Source of the DNA: Taudactylus pleione
Taxonomy: Eukaryota; Chordata; Amphibia; Anura; Myobatrachidae
Assembly (NCBI GenBank): GCA_031769625.1
Contig: JAUIMM010000126.1
Location: forward strand, 4,736,001 to 4,800,000
Direction: 5' to 3'
Length of the DNA: 64,000 nt
The notes under the pieces were generated by a model that saw only the letters and a list, made by a program, of their open reading frames with translations, ran no database searches and was not told the DNA's origin. Shown in pieces: positions 32,645 through 42,045 of the stretch (position 1 is its first letter; every line of letters begins with the position of its first letter). Both the position numbers and the translations under genes were made by a program.

Positions 32645-33130
32645 GGCTGTGTTCAAACTGAATTTTAAATTGCAATGTAAATAAAAAGCTGTCTAGCATT
32701 TGTGGGCTACATGCAAAAGCGGCCAGTATTTATCCCACATGCAAACAAAATGTATGTATTTGCACCCCTTGCAATGCAAAATAGTTTGTCTAGGTAAACA
32801 GTTACTTGTTTTATCTTACTCTATTTCCAAAACTGAATCAGGTCCTATGCACAAATTAGCATGTTACACAGTCCCTTTAAATACTGGGTGAAAAAAAAAG
32901 AAATTTGGAGCCCCTTGTTCAAACTACAGTAGCTGTTCTTTACTTAAGCTGGCCACCCGCCATGTGTACTCAGAAAAAGTATATAGCACAGCCTGGAACC
33001 TTTTGAGTGTTCGATGTAGGAGTCTACTTCCTAAAAATGTGGAAAAACTGATGTTCATAAAACTTAACTATAAATTCTATGAGGAAGACCTTTGCTGCCA
33101 ATTACAAAAATGTACAGAGGCTTCTGTAAT

Positions 33131-34199
33131 GGTGAATGGGATGAATATTGTGTGGTGATGTTAACAACACTGATGAGGGTGAGGATAATAATGACATCTT
33201 TGAACTGTAGAGATGATAAAAAAAACACTGTTAGCCACCTTAAGCCTATTGTTATCTTATTTTGTGGGGTCCTAAACAAATAAAGCATTTTATTCACAAA
33301 AGTGTCAGTCCCTGTCTCTGAAGTGCTTGGTTTGTCAAACTGTGCATGTCCTTTTTAATATACAATATAACTCACCAATATAGAAGTGTTTTAAGTTTAC
33401 AAACAACAGCTTTCTTTTATTAATGTATATGACATTTTAAAGTTCCTGGGACCCATGCATTTATTTACTATCTATTGATAAGTGGATATATGTTTTATAA
33501 ATATATTTATACTTTTAAAAACTTCACACTCAGGTTATTTAAGTGGATCACTGCATATACCTCTGATATAATTAAAATGCAGCCTATATTTCATTGTTCT
33601 TTTTAATATACAAAATAAGGGTGGGCCAAGTACAATTCCATCATGCACGACTTTTCATTATGGGCTTTGCCAAAACTGTATGTGTGTGTGTAGGCAGTGT
33701 ATATTACTGTACTTAACTGGGGTGTTCATATTGTTTTGTATGTTGCTGTGCAAACAATTTTGGATGCTTGTTTTTTAATATTGTTTTTTATTTCTCTGAT
33801 TTTTTTTTAAATAATTATATTAACACTGTTATTAATTATTCAATCAATCAATCAATCAACACTTTACCTGGCTTCCACTAAGGTACTCCATCTCTATTTA
33901 CCTGTGCTGGCCTTTGATCTAGTTCTTCATTAAGGAAACATTCTATAGCATCATATAGTTTATATTAAATTGCCATCCTCTCTGCCACTGCAGTGATCCT
34001 ATGTTTCCTAAATGTGCTACATTCTTTTTTAAACTGACATGTGTTTATGCCGCTGCTCTGTCAGCTTGCTCCAGCCGTTAGCCAGTATGGGTGTAAACAA
34101 TATTTTTATTGAGCTTAATAATACTCTAGGACAAAAGCAGGCCCAAATTACAATATTTTAGCTGTTTTTATTAACATTTAAAAAAAAAATACAGATCCA
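33131..34199. other. Unassigned; 3' flank of the hAT relic
   Basis: AT-rich sequence without a recognisable gene. A short (CAAT)n run lies at 33840-33859. The right terminus of the hAT element should lie here or beyond but could not be identified. Confidence 0.3.
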
Positions 34200-34204
34200 A
34201 AATG

Positions 34205-34298
34205 AAAACACTTGAGGGTGGTTTTGGCAGAACCAAAACCAATAAATGATGATGAATTAGAACCAAAACCAAAACATGGGGGTCTGCGCACATCTCTA
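34205..34298. mobile_element. End fragment of a 'tagagatgtgc' hAT-type MITE
   Basis: Repeated gaaccaaaacc words lead to a terminus gcgcacatctcta, which read backwards is tagagatgtgcgc, the end seen in the complete element at 54963-55154. The other end is absent. Confidence 0.5.
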
Positions 34299-34589
34299 CT
34301 AAGTACTAGCAGACCTTCAAATAAAAATATAGAAAGTGTGAATACATATTTTTGGAGCATTAGTAACCTTAATAGGATAAGATGTAAATTTTATAAACAT
34401 ATGTAACATCAATAACCCCAATAAATAAATGGATAGGATAAACAAAATAAGAGCAGTTAAAATATATAAATCATGAATAACATAAAAGGGCATATTCTGT
34501 AAGGTATTAATTTCAAAATTATAATTCAAGCAAGGGCAACAATGTGTTAAGCACAAAACTTCAAAACATTTTTCGTTGTGTCACTTTCC

Positions 34590-35342
34590 CTTCCACTGCT
34601 ATCTATTTTTTCCAATTCAATAGCTTTTAAGTATAAATTTGCTTGCAAAAATACAATTTCCCCATAAGTAAATTTTTACTTTAGTCCAGTGGTTCCCAAA
34701 CTTTTTTCAACTGCGGCACTCTAGAGTATCAGAATTGTTTTCATGGCACCCCTAAGCCAAAAGTTTGTAATTGAGAAGTTTCAGAAAAAAATGTAAAGTA
34801 GTAAAGTGAAGTGAACTGTGCATACCTGTCATCCTTAGGTTCCATTATGTGGTATGGGACAGTTTTGCTCTTCTGTTTGTCCACATATTTACATTACAAT
34901 GACCAAAAATTATTTGATTTGGTACTGGACAACCAACCAGAGGCACCCCTGCAAGTGTCCCAATGCACCCCAGGTTGCCATGGCGCACAGTTTTGGGAAC
35001 CACTGCTTTAGTCTATTGTGTCCTTTCGGTCTTCTCTATGTAGGGAAAACCACAAGACTAACCAGTGGCATGCCACTGTAAAGAGTTCTGTGTGGGTACT
35101 GTACTGTACTATCTTCTGTAAATTACACCATTGCAAATCATTGTGCTCGCTGAAGGAAGTACCCTTTTGTTTATGTATTTATTTTTATAAGGTTGCATTC
35201 AGTCATTCAGTACTGGGATTGAAAGATGTTGGAAACGGCACCCAGTGGCAGATTAAATATGCTTTTCCACAACGTACTGATGTGGAATATCTGGTAACAA
35301 ACCAGGAATTATTTATGTTTCTGCCAAAAATTTAAGTTTCGC
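34590..35342 (+). pseudogene. Penelope-like GIY-YIG endonuclease relic, split by a hAT MITE
   Basis: After the hAT insert, 35014-35060 encodes LCPFGLLYVGKTTRLTSG, the start of a PLE GIY-YIG nuclease: a cysteine-containing lead-in, then the GLLYVGKTTR core. The following about 90 codons include VLGLKDVGNG near 35213, in the position of the family's conserved C-terminal block. The segment before the insert (34640-34680) joins in frame-like fashion. It is short, frame-broken and lacks the reverse transcriptase. A hammerhead-like motif begins directly after it at 35343, the order expected for a PLE 3' end. Confidence 0.7.
34687..35005. mobile_element. Non-autonomous hAT element (319 bp) inside the PLE relic
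   Basis: The ends cagtggttcccaaact and agttttgggaaccactg are inverted repeats. An exact 8-bp duplication, ctttagtc, lies at 34679-34686 and 35006-35013. The terminal sequence resembles the Charlie-type hAT elements of vertebrates (CAGTGGTTCTCAAAC). Non-coding. Confidence 0.92.
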
Positions 35343-35388
35343 TAAACCCCCGATGAAGTCCTTTTAAGGACGAAACATGTTGGGTCAT
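35343..35388 (+). ncRNA. Hammerhead-ribozyme-like motif at a PLE 3' end
   Basis: The layout is complete: stem I accc / gggt (35346-35349 and 35382-35385), core CCGATGA (35350-35356), a strong stem II of agtcctt / aaggac, GAAA (35372-35375), and a minimal stem III (ac...gt) before the predicted cleavage site at TT. The canonical core is CTGATGA, so the second base has changed from T to C here and activity is doubtful. It directly follows a GIY-YIG coding relic, which supports the PLE link. Confidence 0.65.
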
Positions 35389-35995
35389 TTTATTATTGAA
35401 AATTTCGAGGTTCACTATTGTTTGCAGTTAACCTATAAAATGTGACTGTGAATATCAGAACACAATTAAAGTTTAAATGTCTCATCTTTCAATAGATTAT
35501 CCAATGTAAGCTGGTTTAAACATTTACTTATGGTAACTGTTTTTAATGTGAAATAAATATTTTATAATACTAATTATGGCCTTTGGGCCTCATTTGTCTG
35601 GGTGATTTTCTGGTGCAAGGTTTTTTACAGTTCAATCCAACGGAAGGATTGTTTGAAGGGATATACACCTGATCTCCATTTACCCACAAAAGAACATTGA
35701 AGGGACTGGGTACAACTACGGGAAAAGATCTTTTCACTATACCATCTATCCAGAAGAGATCAAACTTTGTTTACAAAAGAACTATTGTATTTTTTTATTG
35801 AATTGTCTTATATAGTCAGGAGACTTTTGTTACAGTACAGATGATATATACTAGTAATATAGCGCCCTTTCTTCTTTCTATGTTATTTTGTAGGCTCAAC
35901 TAACAGGGGGCCATCAGAGCAGTACAGCTATTATCACTTATAGTTATCAGAAGTTGATTTCATCTTACATTAGCACAAATTAAGGGCATTTCTTG

Positions 35996-36029
<34 letters not shown>

Positions 36030-36030
36030 A
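35389..36030 (+). repeat. PLE terminal repeat sequence ending in (TA)n
   Basis: The block at 35577-35650 (ggcctttgggcctcatttgt, then ctgggtgattttctggtg) matches 38756-38830 (ggccattgggccaatttgtc, then ttgggtgtttttcttggtg), which lies at the same distance behind another hammerhead-like motif. The segment ends in a TA run at 36000-36028. I read both as copies of one PLE terminal repeat. Confidence 0.55.
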
Positions 36031-36094
36031 TAACTGTAATACAATTATATGCTTTGGTGCCCTCCTGTCAGAGGAGAACATGTCCCCACCATAC

Positions 36095-36215
36095 AGACCA
36101 CACAGCAGGCGGTACTCTTGCTGCATCTTGAGGAAGGGGTGTGTTACCCTGAAATATCGATGACTGATTCAATTCTGCACTTTTTCAAAAGTCTCCGAGT
36201 CCCGCCTGCTGTGTG

Positions 36216-36258
<43 letters not shown>
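36095..36258. repeat. PLE-type inverted repeat with a worn hammerhead-like loop, then (TA)n
   Basis: The arms agaccacacagcaggcggta (36097-36116) and, inverted, gtcccgcctgctgtgtggtct (36199-36219) enclose cttgaggaaggggt...accctgaaat (36127-36155). The latter has a good stem II (ggggt/accc) and a TGAAA box but a changed CTGATGA box. A (TA)n run of nearly 40 bp follows, into which the Tc1 element inserted. Confidence 0.45.
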
Positions 36259-36261
<3 letters not shown>

Positions 36262-36378
36262 TCAGGTACATAAATATTGGGACATTGACAGAATTGTCAT
36301 ATTTTGGCCTCTCTTCACCACCACAATGGCTTTGAAATCAAACAAAAGATGTGCTTTAACTGCAGACTTTCAGATTTA

Positions 36379-36930
36379 GGGCCTCATTCAGACCCACTCG
36401 CGAGCGGCTGTCCGCTCACAAGTGGGTCGATGGTGTGCACTGCGCATGCGCACGACGGAGGGAGCTCCGTCGTGCGCATGCGCGAGATGCGACGAGCGAA
36501 GGACTTTCCTTCAATCGTTGTGTCTGATCAAAGGGGGCATGCTGTCGATGTTGATTGACAGCACGCCCCCTTTGGTGGGCGTGCCGGGGGCGTGCCTGCC
36601 AGACGGAGGCCTTCCCAAGGGAATGCCTACCGTCAGAAGCCGGCCCCACTGACATCACTAGTGATGTCAGTGGGAAGTGATTTTGGCTCTGATAGAGCCA
36701 AAATCACTCCTGGCCTTGCGGTTGAGAAACTCAACCGCAGGCTTCTGCTCGCACTGGCAATGGTCGCGATGGTCAAGACCATCGCGACCATCATCCTGCA
36801 CGCTCGTATAGGCTGTGGGTGGTGACCCATCACAAATACAAGCGTCCAGGAGGACGCTCCATATTTATGGAGGTGGGCCCTGATTCAGAGCGAGCGCTCT
36901 GCTCAGAGCGTCCGGCTCTGAATCAGGGCC
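36379..36930. mobile_element. Harbinger-like MITE, family A copy 3, made of serial hairpins
   Basis: Termini gggcctcattcagacccact and, read backwards, ggccctgattcagagccgga; TTA flanks both sides (36376-36378, 36931-36933). Unlike the other copies, the interior is a chain of near-perfect hairpins: 36391-36428 (8 bp), 36442-36483 (19 bp), 36530-36573 (17 bp, one mismatch), 36602-36634 (imperfect), 36646-36673 (28-bp perfect palindrome), 36677-36707 (14 bp), 36717-36739 (10 bp), 36760-36791 (15 bp), 36841-36858 (7 bp), 36857-36872 (7 bp) and 36876-36930 (16 bp). Insertion into the Tc1 terminal repeat makes it younger than that copy. Confidence 0.9.
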
Positions 36931-37068
36931 TTAATTTGATGGTAATTACATCCAAATCAGGTGAACTGTGTAGGAATTACAACAGTTTCTATATGTGCCT
37001 CCCACTTTTTAAGGGGCCAAAAGTAATGGGACTATCAACTAAACAATCCTAAATCTAACTTTCACTTT

Positions 37069-38085
37069 TTAATACTTTGTTGCAAATCCTTTGCAGGCTA
37101 TTACAGCCTGAAGTCTGGAACGCATAGACATCACCAGACGCTGGGTTTCATCCCTGGGGCATTTTCCCTTCAGTTTTGTCTTCATCAAGTGAAATGCATG
37201 CACAATCAGATTCAGGTCAGGGAATTGACTTGGCCATTGCATAACATTCCACTTTTTAGCCTTAAAAAACTCTTTGGTTGCTTTTGCAGTTTGCTTCGGG
37301 TCATTGTCCATCTGCACTGTGAAGCACCGTCCAATGAGTTCTGAAGCATTTGAGTGAATATGAGCATATAATATTGCCCGAAACACTTCAGAATTCATTC
37401 TGCTGCTTTTGTCAGCAGTCACATAATCAATAAATACAAGGGAACCAGTTCCATTGGCAGCCATACATGCCCACGCCATGACACTACCACCACCATGCTT
37501 CACTGATGAGGTGGTATGTTTTGGATCATGAGCAGTTCCTTTCCTTTTCCATACTCTTCTCTTCCCATCACTCTAGTACATGTTGATCTTTGTCTCATCT
37601 GTCCATAGGATGTTGTTCCAGAACTGTAATGGCTTTTTTAGCTGTTGTTTGGCAAACTCTAATCTGGTCTTCCTGTTTTTGTGGCTCACCAATGGTTTAC
37701 ATCTTGTGGTGAACCCTCTATATTCACTCTTGCGAAGTCTTCTCTTGATTGTTGACTTTGACACATATACACCTACCTTCTGGAGAGTGTTCTTGATTTG
37801 GCCAACTGTTGTGAAGGGGTTTTTCTTCACCACGGAAATAATTCTTCTGTCATCCACCACAGTTGTTTTTTTGGTCTTTTGGTGTTGCTGAGCTCTCCAG
37901 TGCGTTCTTTCTTTTAAAGAATGTTTCAAACAGTTGATTTGGCCACACCTAATGTTTTTGCTATCTCTCTGATGGGTTTGTTTTGATTTTTCAGCGTAAT
38001 GATGGCTTGCTTCACTGATAGTGACAGCTCTTTGGATCTCATATTGAGAGTCGACAGCAACTGATTCCAAATGCAAATGTGACAC
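37069..38085 (-). pseudogene. Tc1-like transposase, inactive
   Basis: Two minus-strand frames make up a protein of about 340 codons, the family's usual length. The first (38085-37573) has the N-terminal helix-turn-helix region, STIKRRLRKSEYRGF and the first catalytic aspartate in WTDETKINMY. A TAG stop at 37573-37575 then breaks the frame. The second (37572-37069) has KHGGGSVMAWACM, the second aspartate in VQMDNDPKQTA and SQFPDLNLIVHAF. In Tc1 proteins that block reads PDLNPIEH, so the third catalytic residue (E of DD34E) has become V. Stop codon and lost glutamate each predict inactivity. Some decay is also seen at the N-terminus. Confidence 0.9.
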
Positions 38086-38310
38086 CTAGAATCAACTCCA
38101 GACCTTTTACCTGCTTAATTGATAATGAAATAATGAAGGAATAGCCCACAACTGTCCATGAAATAGCTTTTGAGTTGATAGTCCCATTACTTTTGGCCCC
38201 TTAAAAAGTGGGAGGCACATGTAGAAACCGTTGTAATTCCTACACCGTTCACCTGATTTGGATGTAATTACCCTCAAATTAAATCTGAAAGTCTGCAGTT
38301 AAAGCACATC

Positions 38311-38663
38311 AGTTTCTTCAATAATCAATATAGAAGACAATATGGAATCTGCTGTTACCCCTCAGGGGCCAGATTTTCAAAATGGGCAGGTTTCTCCCTG
38401 CTGATAACAGTTCACAACCCAATGGACCTAATTTGGTCCATTTCAAGGACAACCTAAAGGATAATACTTTACAAATTTCTGCTGGAGTTTGTGTATTTGA
38501 TATATATATATATATATATGCCCCTGATGAAGTCCTAATAGACAAAATGCGTTGGGTTATGAACTATTATCAGCAGGGAGAAACCTGCCCATTTTGAAAA
38601 TCTGGCCCCTGAGGGGTAACAGCAGATTCCATATTGCCTTCTATATTGATTATTGAAGAAACT
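38311..38663. repeat. 111-bp inverted repeat with a hammerhead-like motif at the loop (PLE)
   Basis: Arms 38311-38421 and 38551-38663 are inverted copies with about three differences. The 130-bp spacer contains a small palindrome (tggacctaatttggtcca), a TA run (38500-38519) and a hammerhead-like motif. The 3' part of that motif (gttgggttatgaac) is the beginning of the right arm. PLEs are known to carry terminal repeats in direct or inverted orientation. The left arm begins exactly where the Tc1 terminal repeat is cut off. Confidence 0.85.
38516..38562 (+). ncRNA. Hammerhead-ribozyme-like motif, second core box altered
   Basis: CTGATGA (38524-38530) is intact; stem II pairs gtc with gac; stem I pairs gccc with gggt. 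The second core box reads AAAA instead of GAAA, and the G of GAAA (G12) is essential in hammerheads, so activity is not expected. Stem III (tgcgt) and the tt cleavage position match the other copies. Confidence 0.6.
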
Positions 38664-39002
38664 GTGTAAGCATTTTATATAATACATTTTCTTTTATATA
38701 TGTATCTATTAGACAATTCTTTTAATAAAATCAATGTTTTCAAAGATCTAACAGTGGGCCATTGGGCCAATTTGTCTTGGGTGTTTTTCTTGGTGAGTGG
38801 GTCTTTTTTAGAAAAGTCCAATTGGAGCCATGCGAAGTTGGTCCAGTACAATAAAGAAGAAAAGTGGACTGTCATTTGAAAATTTCTTAATAGAGACAGT
38901 ATTGGACATTCCATTTGTGTGTATCACAAGTTTTTCCATACGTCTGACATTCTTTCCATTCTATTAATGTTTGAAATATCGTTGTGGTTTGCGCTCTCAC
39001 AT

Positions 39003-39055
<53 letters not shown>

Positions 39056-39060
39056 TACAT
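38664..39060 (+). repeat. PLE terminal repeat sequence ending in (TA)n
   Basis: Homologous to 35389-36030 (see the ggccattgggcc block at 38756). It ends in a TA run at 39015-39037 followed by CA-rich sequence. No coding region. Confidence 0.55.
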
Positions 39061-39841
39061 ACACACTGGTTAGTTGGTTGGTGCGTAATATTGGCGGATG
39101 CTTTACTCCTGTGGTGACTAATCAGAATTTACTTTTCTTATGTTCAGACAAGTGCACTGCTTGTATTTACACTGTATGAGTGGTTCTTAAATGTTATTAA
39201 ATTAATTTTCTTGTGAGAAATTTATTACACCATGTTCTCGTGTTTTACCTGTTGAGTTACTGTTAGGAAAAGGGTGAGATAGTCTTTGAGTTCCATTTGA
39301 TTTTTGGTTCAGATAAGTTGTTTTCATTTATACCCAGGTTGTGTGCAGTGTTATGAATATAAATCTTATGATGAGTCTGGCTCTGTACAATGCAGGAAAG
39401 AGTATTATCATGCAGCATAATGGATATTTTGACTTTAATAAAAGAGACCCAATGAAGAAAAAATATGCAGGATGTGCTTTTTTTTGGCTGTACCAAGGAG
39501 TAAGCAGGGACCCGTGTATAAGGGCCAGCATTATGGCGTGTGATGACTTATGTAACATAATAAGAAAATCATATCAACCACAAACAAAGCAATGGAAGAA
39601 TAAATTATCATGAATGTTGGGAAGACATTCACCAAGGCTGAGTGAGTTATTCTTCCTGTCCCTGTACTGATTTTACCTGTGTTTGTTTCTTTATTTTCCA
39701 TAAATAACAGAATAGTTAGATCAATGTTTGTGGGTAAGTAATCAATTGCTTACATACATTATAGGACAGATGGAAGAAATAGATGGGGGTTACAGTTCCA
39801 TGACAAGTTTATTGGCAAAACTTTCCTGCTACTTTTCTATG
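39061..39841. other. Unassigned AT-rich sequence
   Basis: No feature that I can support; the open frames here show no recognisable motif and overlap on both strands. Confidence 0.3.
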
Positions 39842-40247
39842 GGATTCAGTATATAATATCGGTGGTCGGGATGCCTCCTGTCACAATACCAACAGCGGCA
39901 CCCCTATGATTGGTATCCTGACAGGGGTCGGGGACCTATACCTACCCTCCCCCATCTCCCCCTAACCCTCCCTTCTTGTAGCCTAATACTCCCCATCCCA
40001 CACCCTAACCCTTCCCATTAGTGCCTAAACCTATGTCTTCCCCTTTCGTGCCTAAACCTAATCCTCCACCCTTAGTGCCTAACCTCCCCAGTGGTGCCTG
40101 ACCCTAACACTCCCCTGTAGGGGTGCCTAATTGTAACCTCCCCCCAAAAAAAACTAATGCTAATCCCTCTAAGTTGCCTAAACCTAACCCACTCCCCCGA
40201 GGCTAACACTAAGAGAGCCCCGGCTTACCTTTGTTTGGGCTGCCATC
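39842..40247. mobile_element. MITE family F, left part, with telomere-like tracts
   Basis: The left terminus (cagtatataatatcggtggt, then cgggatgcc) is followed by an irregular array of 'cctaaccct'-like and 'gtgcctaaacctaa' words from about 39940 to 40215. The element is cut at 40247 by the Gypsy insertion and resumes at 45975. CCATC is present on both sides of the Gypsy element. Confidence 0.7.
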
Positions 40248-42035
40248 TTTCAGGTTGCAGCCTAGAATCGGCCATTACTACCACAGTGCCAGCTTCTCCT
40301 GATCCCTTGGGTGGTCAGACATTAGGTGCGGTGGCGAGTGATGCACTGAGCATTAAACTTAGAGCCATGTGGACATCCATGAGCTGCGCTGTGCATTGGT
40401 TGCTGCGGCTGCCGTCAAAGACGCAGCTATGACAGTTCACATCACCTGACTACCCTTTACCCAAAGGTAGCATGGTGGTTGGCAGCTGATGCTGTCCACC
40501 AAAGTTCTGCTATCTTAGGGTATAAAGCCAGTCTTCGGACAGAAGGAAGTTGCCTGTGCAATGTTGTTGCTACCTTGTGTATACTTGTTGTTACCCCATC
40601 TCTAGTACCAACTCGATGTGCAACAGTGTGTCCGAATATCTCGCCTGTGTGTGATACAAGTGCCAATTCCTTGTGCAACAGTGCGTCCGAGCATCTTGCC
40701 TGTGTGCGAATCAAGTACCACCTTTTGATGCAACTTTGTGTCAGATACCCCTTTCCAGTGTAGAGTTATGAGTACCAGTTCCCAGTGCAAAAGGTACTGT
40801 CAGTGTTCAGCCTAGGATTGGTCATTACTCACCACTGTGCCGGCTTCTCCTAACTGCTCATGCGGTTCGACATCAGGTGCGGCGGCGGGTAACACACTGA
40901 GGATTCTGCCTTGGGTGCTAGGGAATTTCCATTATCGGCTCTGTGTCTTGGAGATTGTGGTTTCTGTCATGGGCATGGCCATGACAGTCCTTCTCTTGTG
41001 ACAGTATCTCCACCAATGGTAGCATGGTCTTGGGCAGCTGACGCTGTCCTCCTAACAACTGCTACCTATGGGTATATATCTGGCCCCAGAACTCCAATGT
41101 TTGTAATTTCTAGTGCATGCTAGTCGTGTCCTCGTTCCAGGTTCCCTTGTGATTACCCTTGAGTCTTTGCAAGTACTGCTCCTCAGTGTGTCATACTACC
41201 TCTGCCTGTGTGCAACTTGGTGCCACTTCTCAGTGCAACAGTGTGTAATTCCACCTCTGCCTGTGTGTAACTCCGTGCCACCTCTCGATGCAACAGTGCG
41301 TCATAACACCTCTACCTGTGTGCATCTACAAGTGCCATCTCTCAGGTACAGCTGTGCATTCTAACACCTCTGCCAGTGTACCATGCCAGGTGCCTTCTCT
41401 CTGTACAACTGTGTGTGAGCACACTACTACCAGTGTGTACTATACCTTCTTCCAGGGCAACAGAGTGCTAAACTTCTCAACCTGTGGGAAAATTCTGTAT
41501 CATCTTTTGCCTCTATAGTGTCGCAAGTTTGGATACCTGATTAAAGGACCGCGAGCTGCCTGCAGCTTAAACCCATATCCTGATTGGTAGGATCACTGGA
41601 GAACACCTCCCAGCAGGTTAGACTCTGCACTTTTAATCAGGTCACATCAACATCCAATTCCTGTGGATGAGGAGATCATACATGCAGGCCCCTCACCTCT
41701 GATTTGCCCCACAACCTGGGACCTCTGCTTTCAATACTCCAGTGACAGGTACTTCTTGTAGAAGTATATATTTTGGGCCATTGTTTATTGTCTCTACTTC
41801 CACGTTATCAGACACCTGTCCAAAGGCCCATGACCTGCCTGCTTGGTGCAGCTTAAACTCATATTCTGCTTGGAGGGGTCACTGGTGAACACCTCCCAGC
41901 TGGTTAGACTCCGCGCTTTTGGACAGGTCTCATCAACATTTACATCTACAGGCCCCATGCCTCCGGCTTCTCTCTCGTCCAGGGACCTCAGCTTCCATCC
42001 CCTCAATAGGGGATTCCTTTAAGCCAAACATGACA
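40248..42035 (+). repeat. Gypsy 5' LTR, interrupted by a solo LTR
   Basis: The LTR consists of 40248-40797 and 41753-42035. The 3' LTR is contiguous across this junction (gtgcaaaaggtacttcttg), which proves the insertion. Within 40590-40740 there are imperfect tandem copies of a roughly 55-bp unit (gtgcaacagtgtgtccgaa and variants). Confidence 0.85.
40798..41747 (+). mobile_element. Solo LTR (950 bp) of a related Gypsy element
   Basis: It starts TGTCAGTGTTCAGCC and ends CCAGTGACA; an exact 5-bp duplication, ggtac, flanks it (40793-40797 and 41748-41752). Its first about 180 bp resemble the start of the host LTR, so the two belong to related families. About four imperfect copies of a 56-bp unit (acctctgcctgtgtgcaact...) lie at 41188-41440. 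Confidence 0.92.
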
Positions 42036-42045
42036 GTTTGCACAG

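Larger units (their letters stand above)
31665..32844. mobile_element. MITE family C copy 2, split by a solo LTR
   Basis: Left end ggggcctgattaggatttga; right end read backwards aggacctgattcag. Internal blocks (gttgcactgaaagtggggca; ttgcaccccttgcaatgcaa) match family C copy 1. The solo LTR at 31789-32644 lies in it: removing LTR and one duplication joins 'gggagggtg' to 'tgttcaaactg'. The MITE without the insert is about 320 bp. Confidence 0.65.
29740..33130 (+). pseudogene. hAT transposase relic, interrupted by MITE C copy 2
   Basis: Three parts follow the order of a ZBED-like hAT transposase. Near 29790-29850 NATSFVWNYF resembles the start of a BED zinc finger. Near 30315-30420 MLALDLSPISTMNASGFRQLVEVL matches the conserved block before the catalytic core (the family usually reads DL.PIS.V...GF). 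TAHWVDVSLS follows near 30580. Near 32985-33110 WNLLSVRCRSLLPKNVEKL and FIKLNYKFY match the C-terminal dimerisation region (in the family SERVFS.AG....RR..L.P..VE.L.FL). Many stops and frame changes occur. A MITE at 31665-32844 splits the last two parts. The element's own termini were not found. Confidence 0.8.
36259..38310 (-). mobile_element. Tc1-like transposon, right end truncated
   Basis: The left end, cagtcaggtacataaatatt, lies in a TA run, the target required by Tc1/mariner elements. Long inverted terminal repeats of about 200 bp are visible: a tgctttaactgcagactttc ... ggtaattacatccaaatcag ... gtgcctcccactttttaagg series on the left recurs inverted at 38185-38310. The outermost about 70 bp of the right repeat are missing; the sequence changes to a PLE inverted repeat at 38311. 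The left repeat is interrupted by MITE A copy 3. Confidence 0.9.

Noticed and set aside
39940..40215. Chromosome-end or ancestral telomere fusion
   Set aside because: The telomere-like words are irregular and bounded by MITE termini, and a second copy exists in the opposite orientation inside the Gypsy element.
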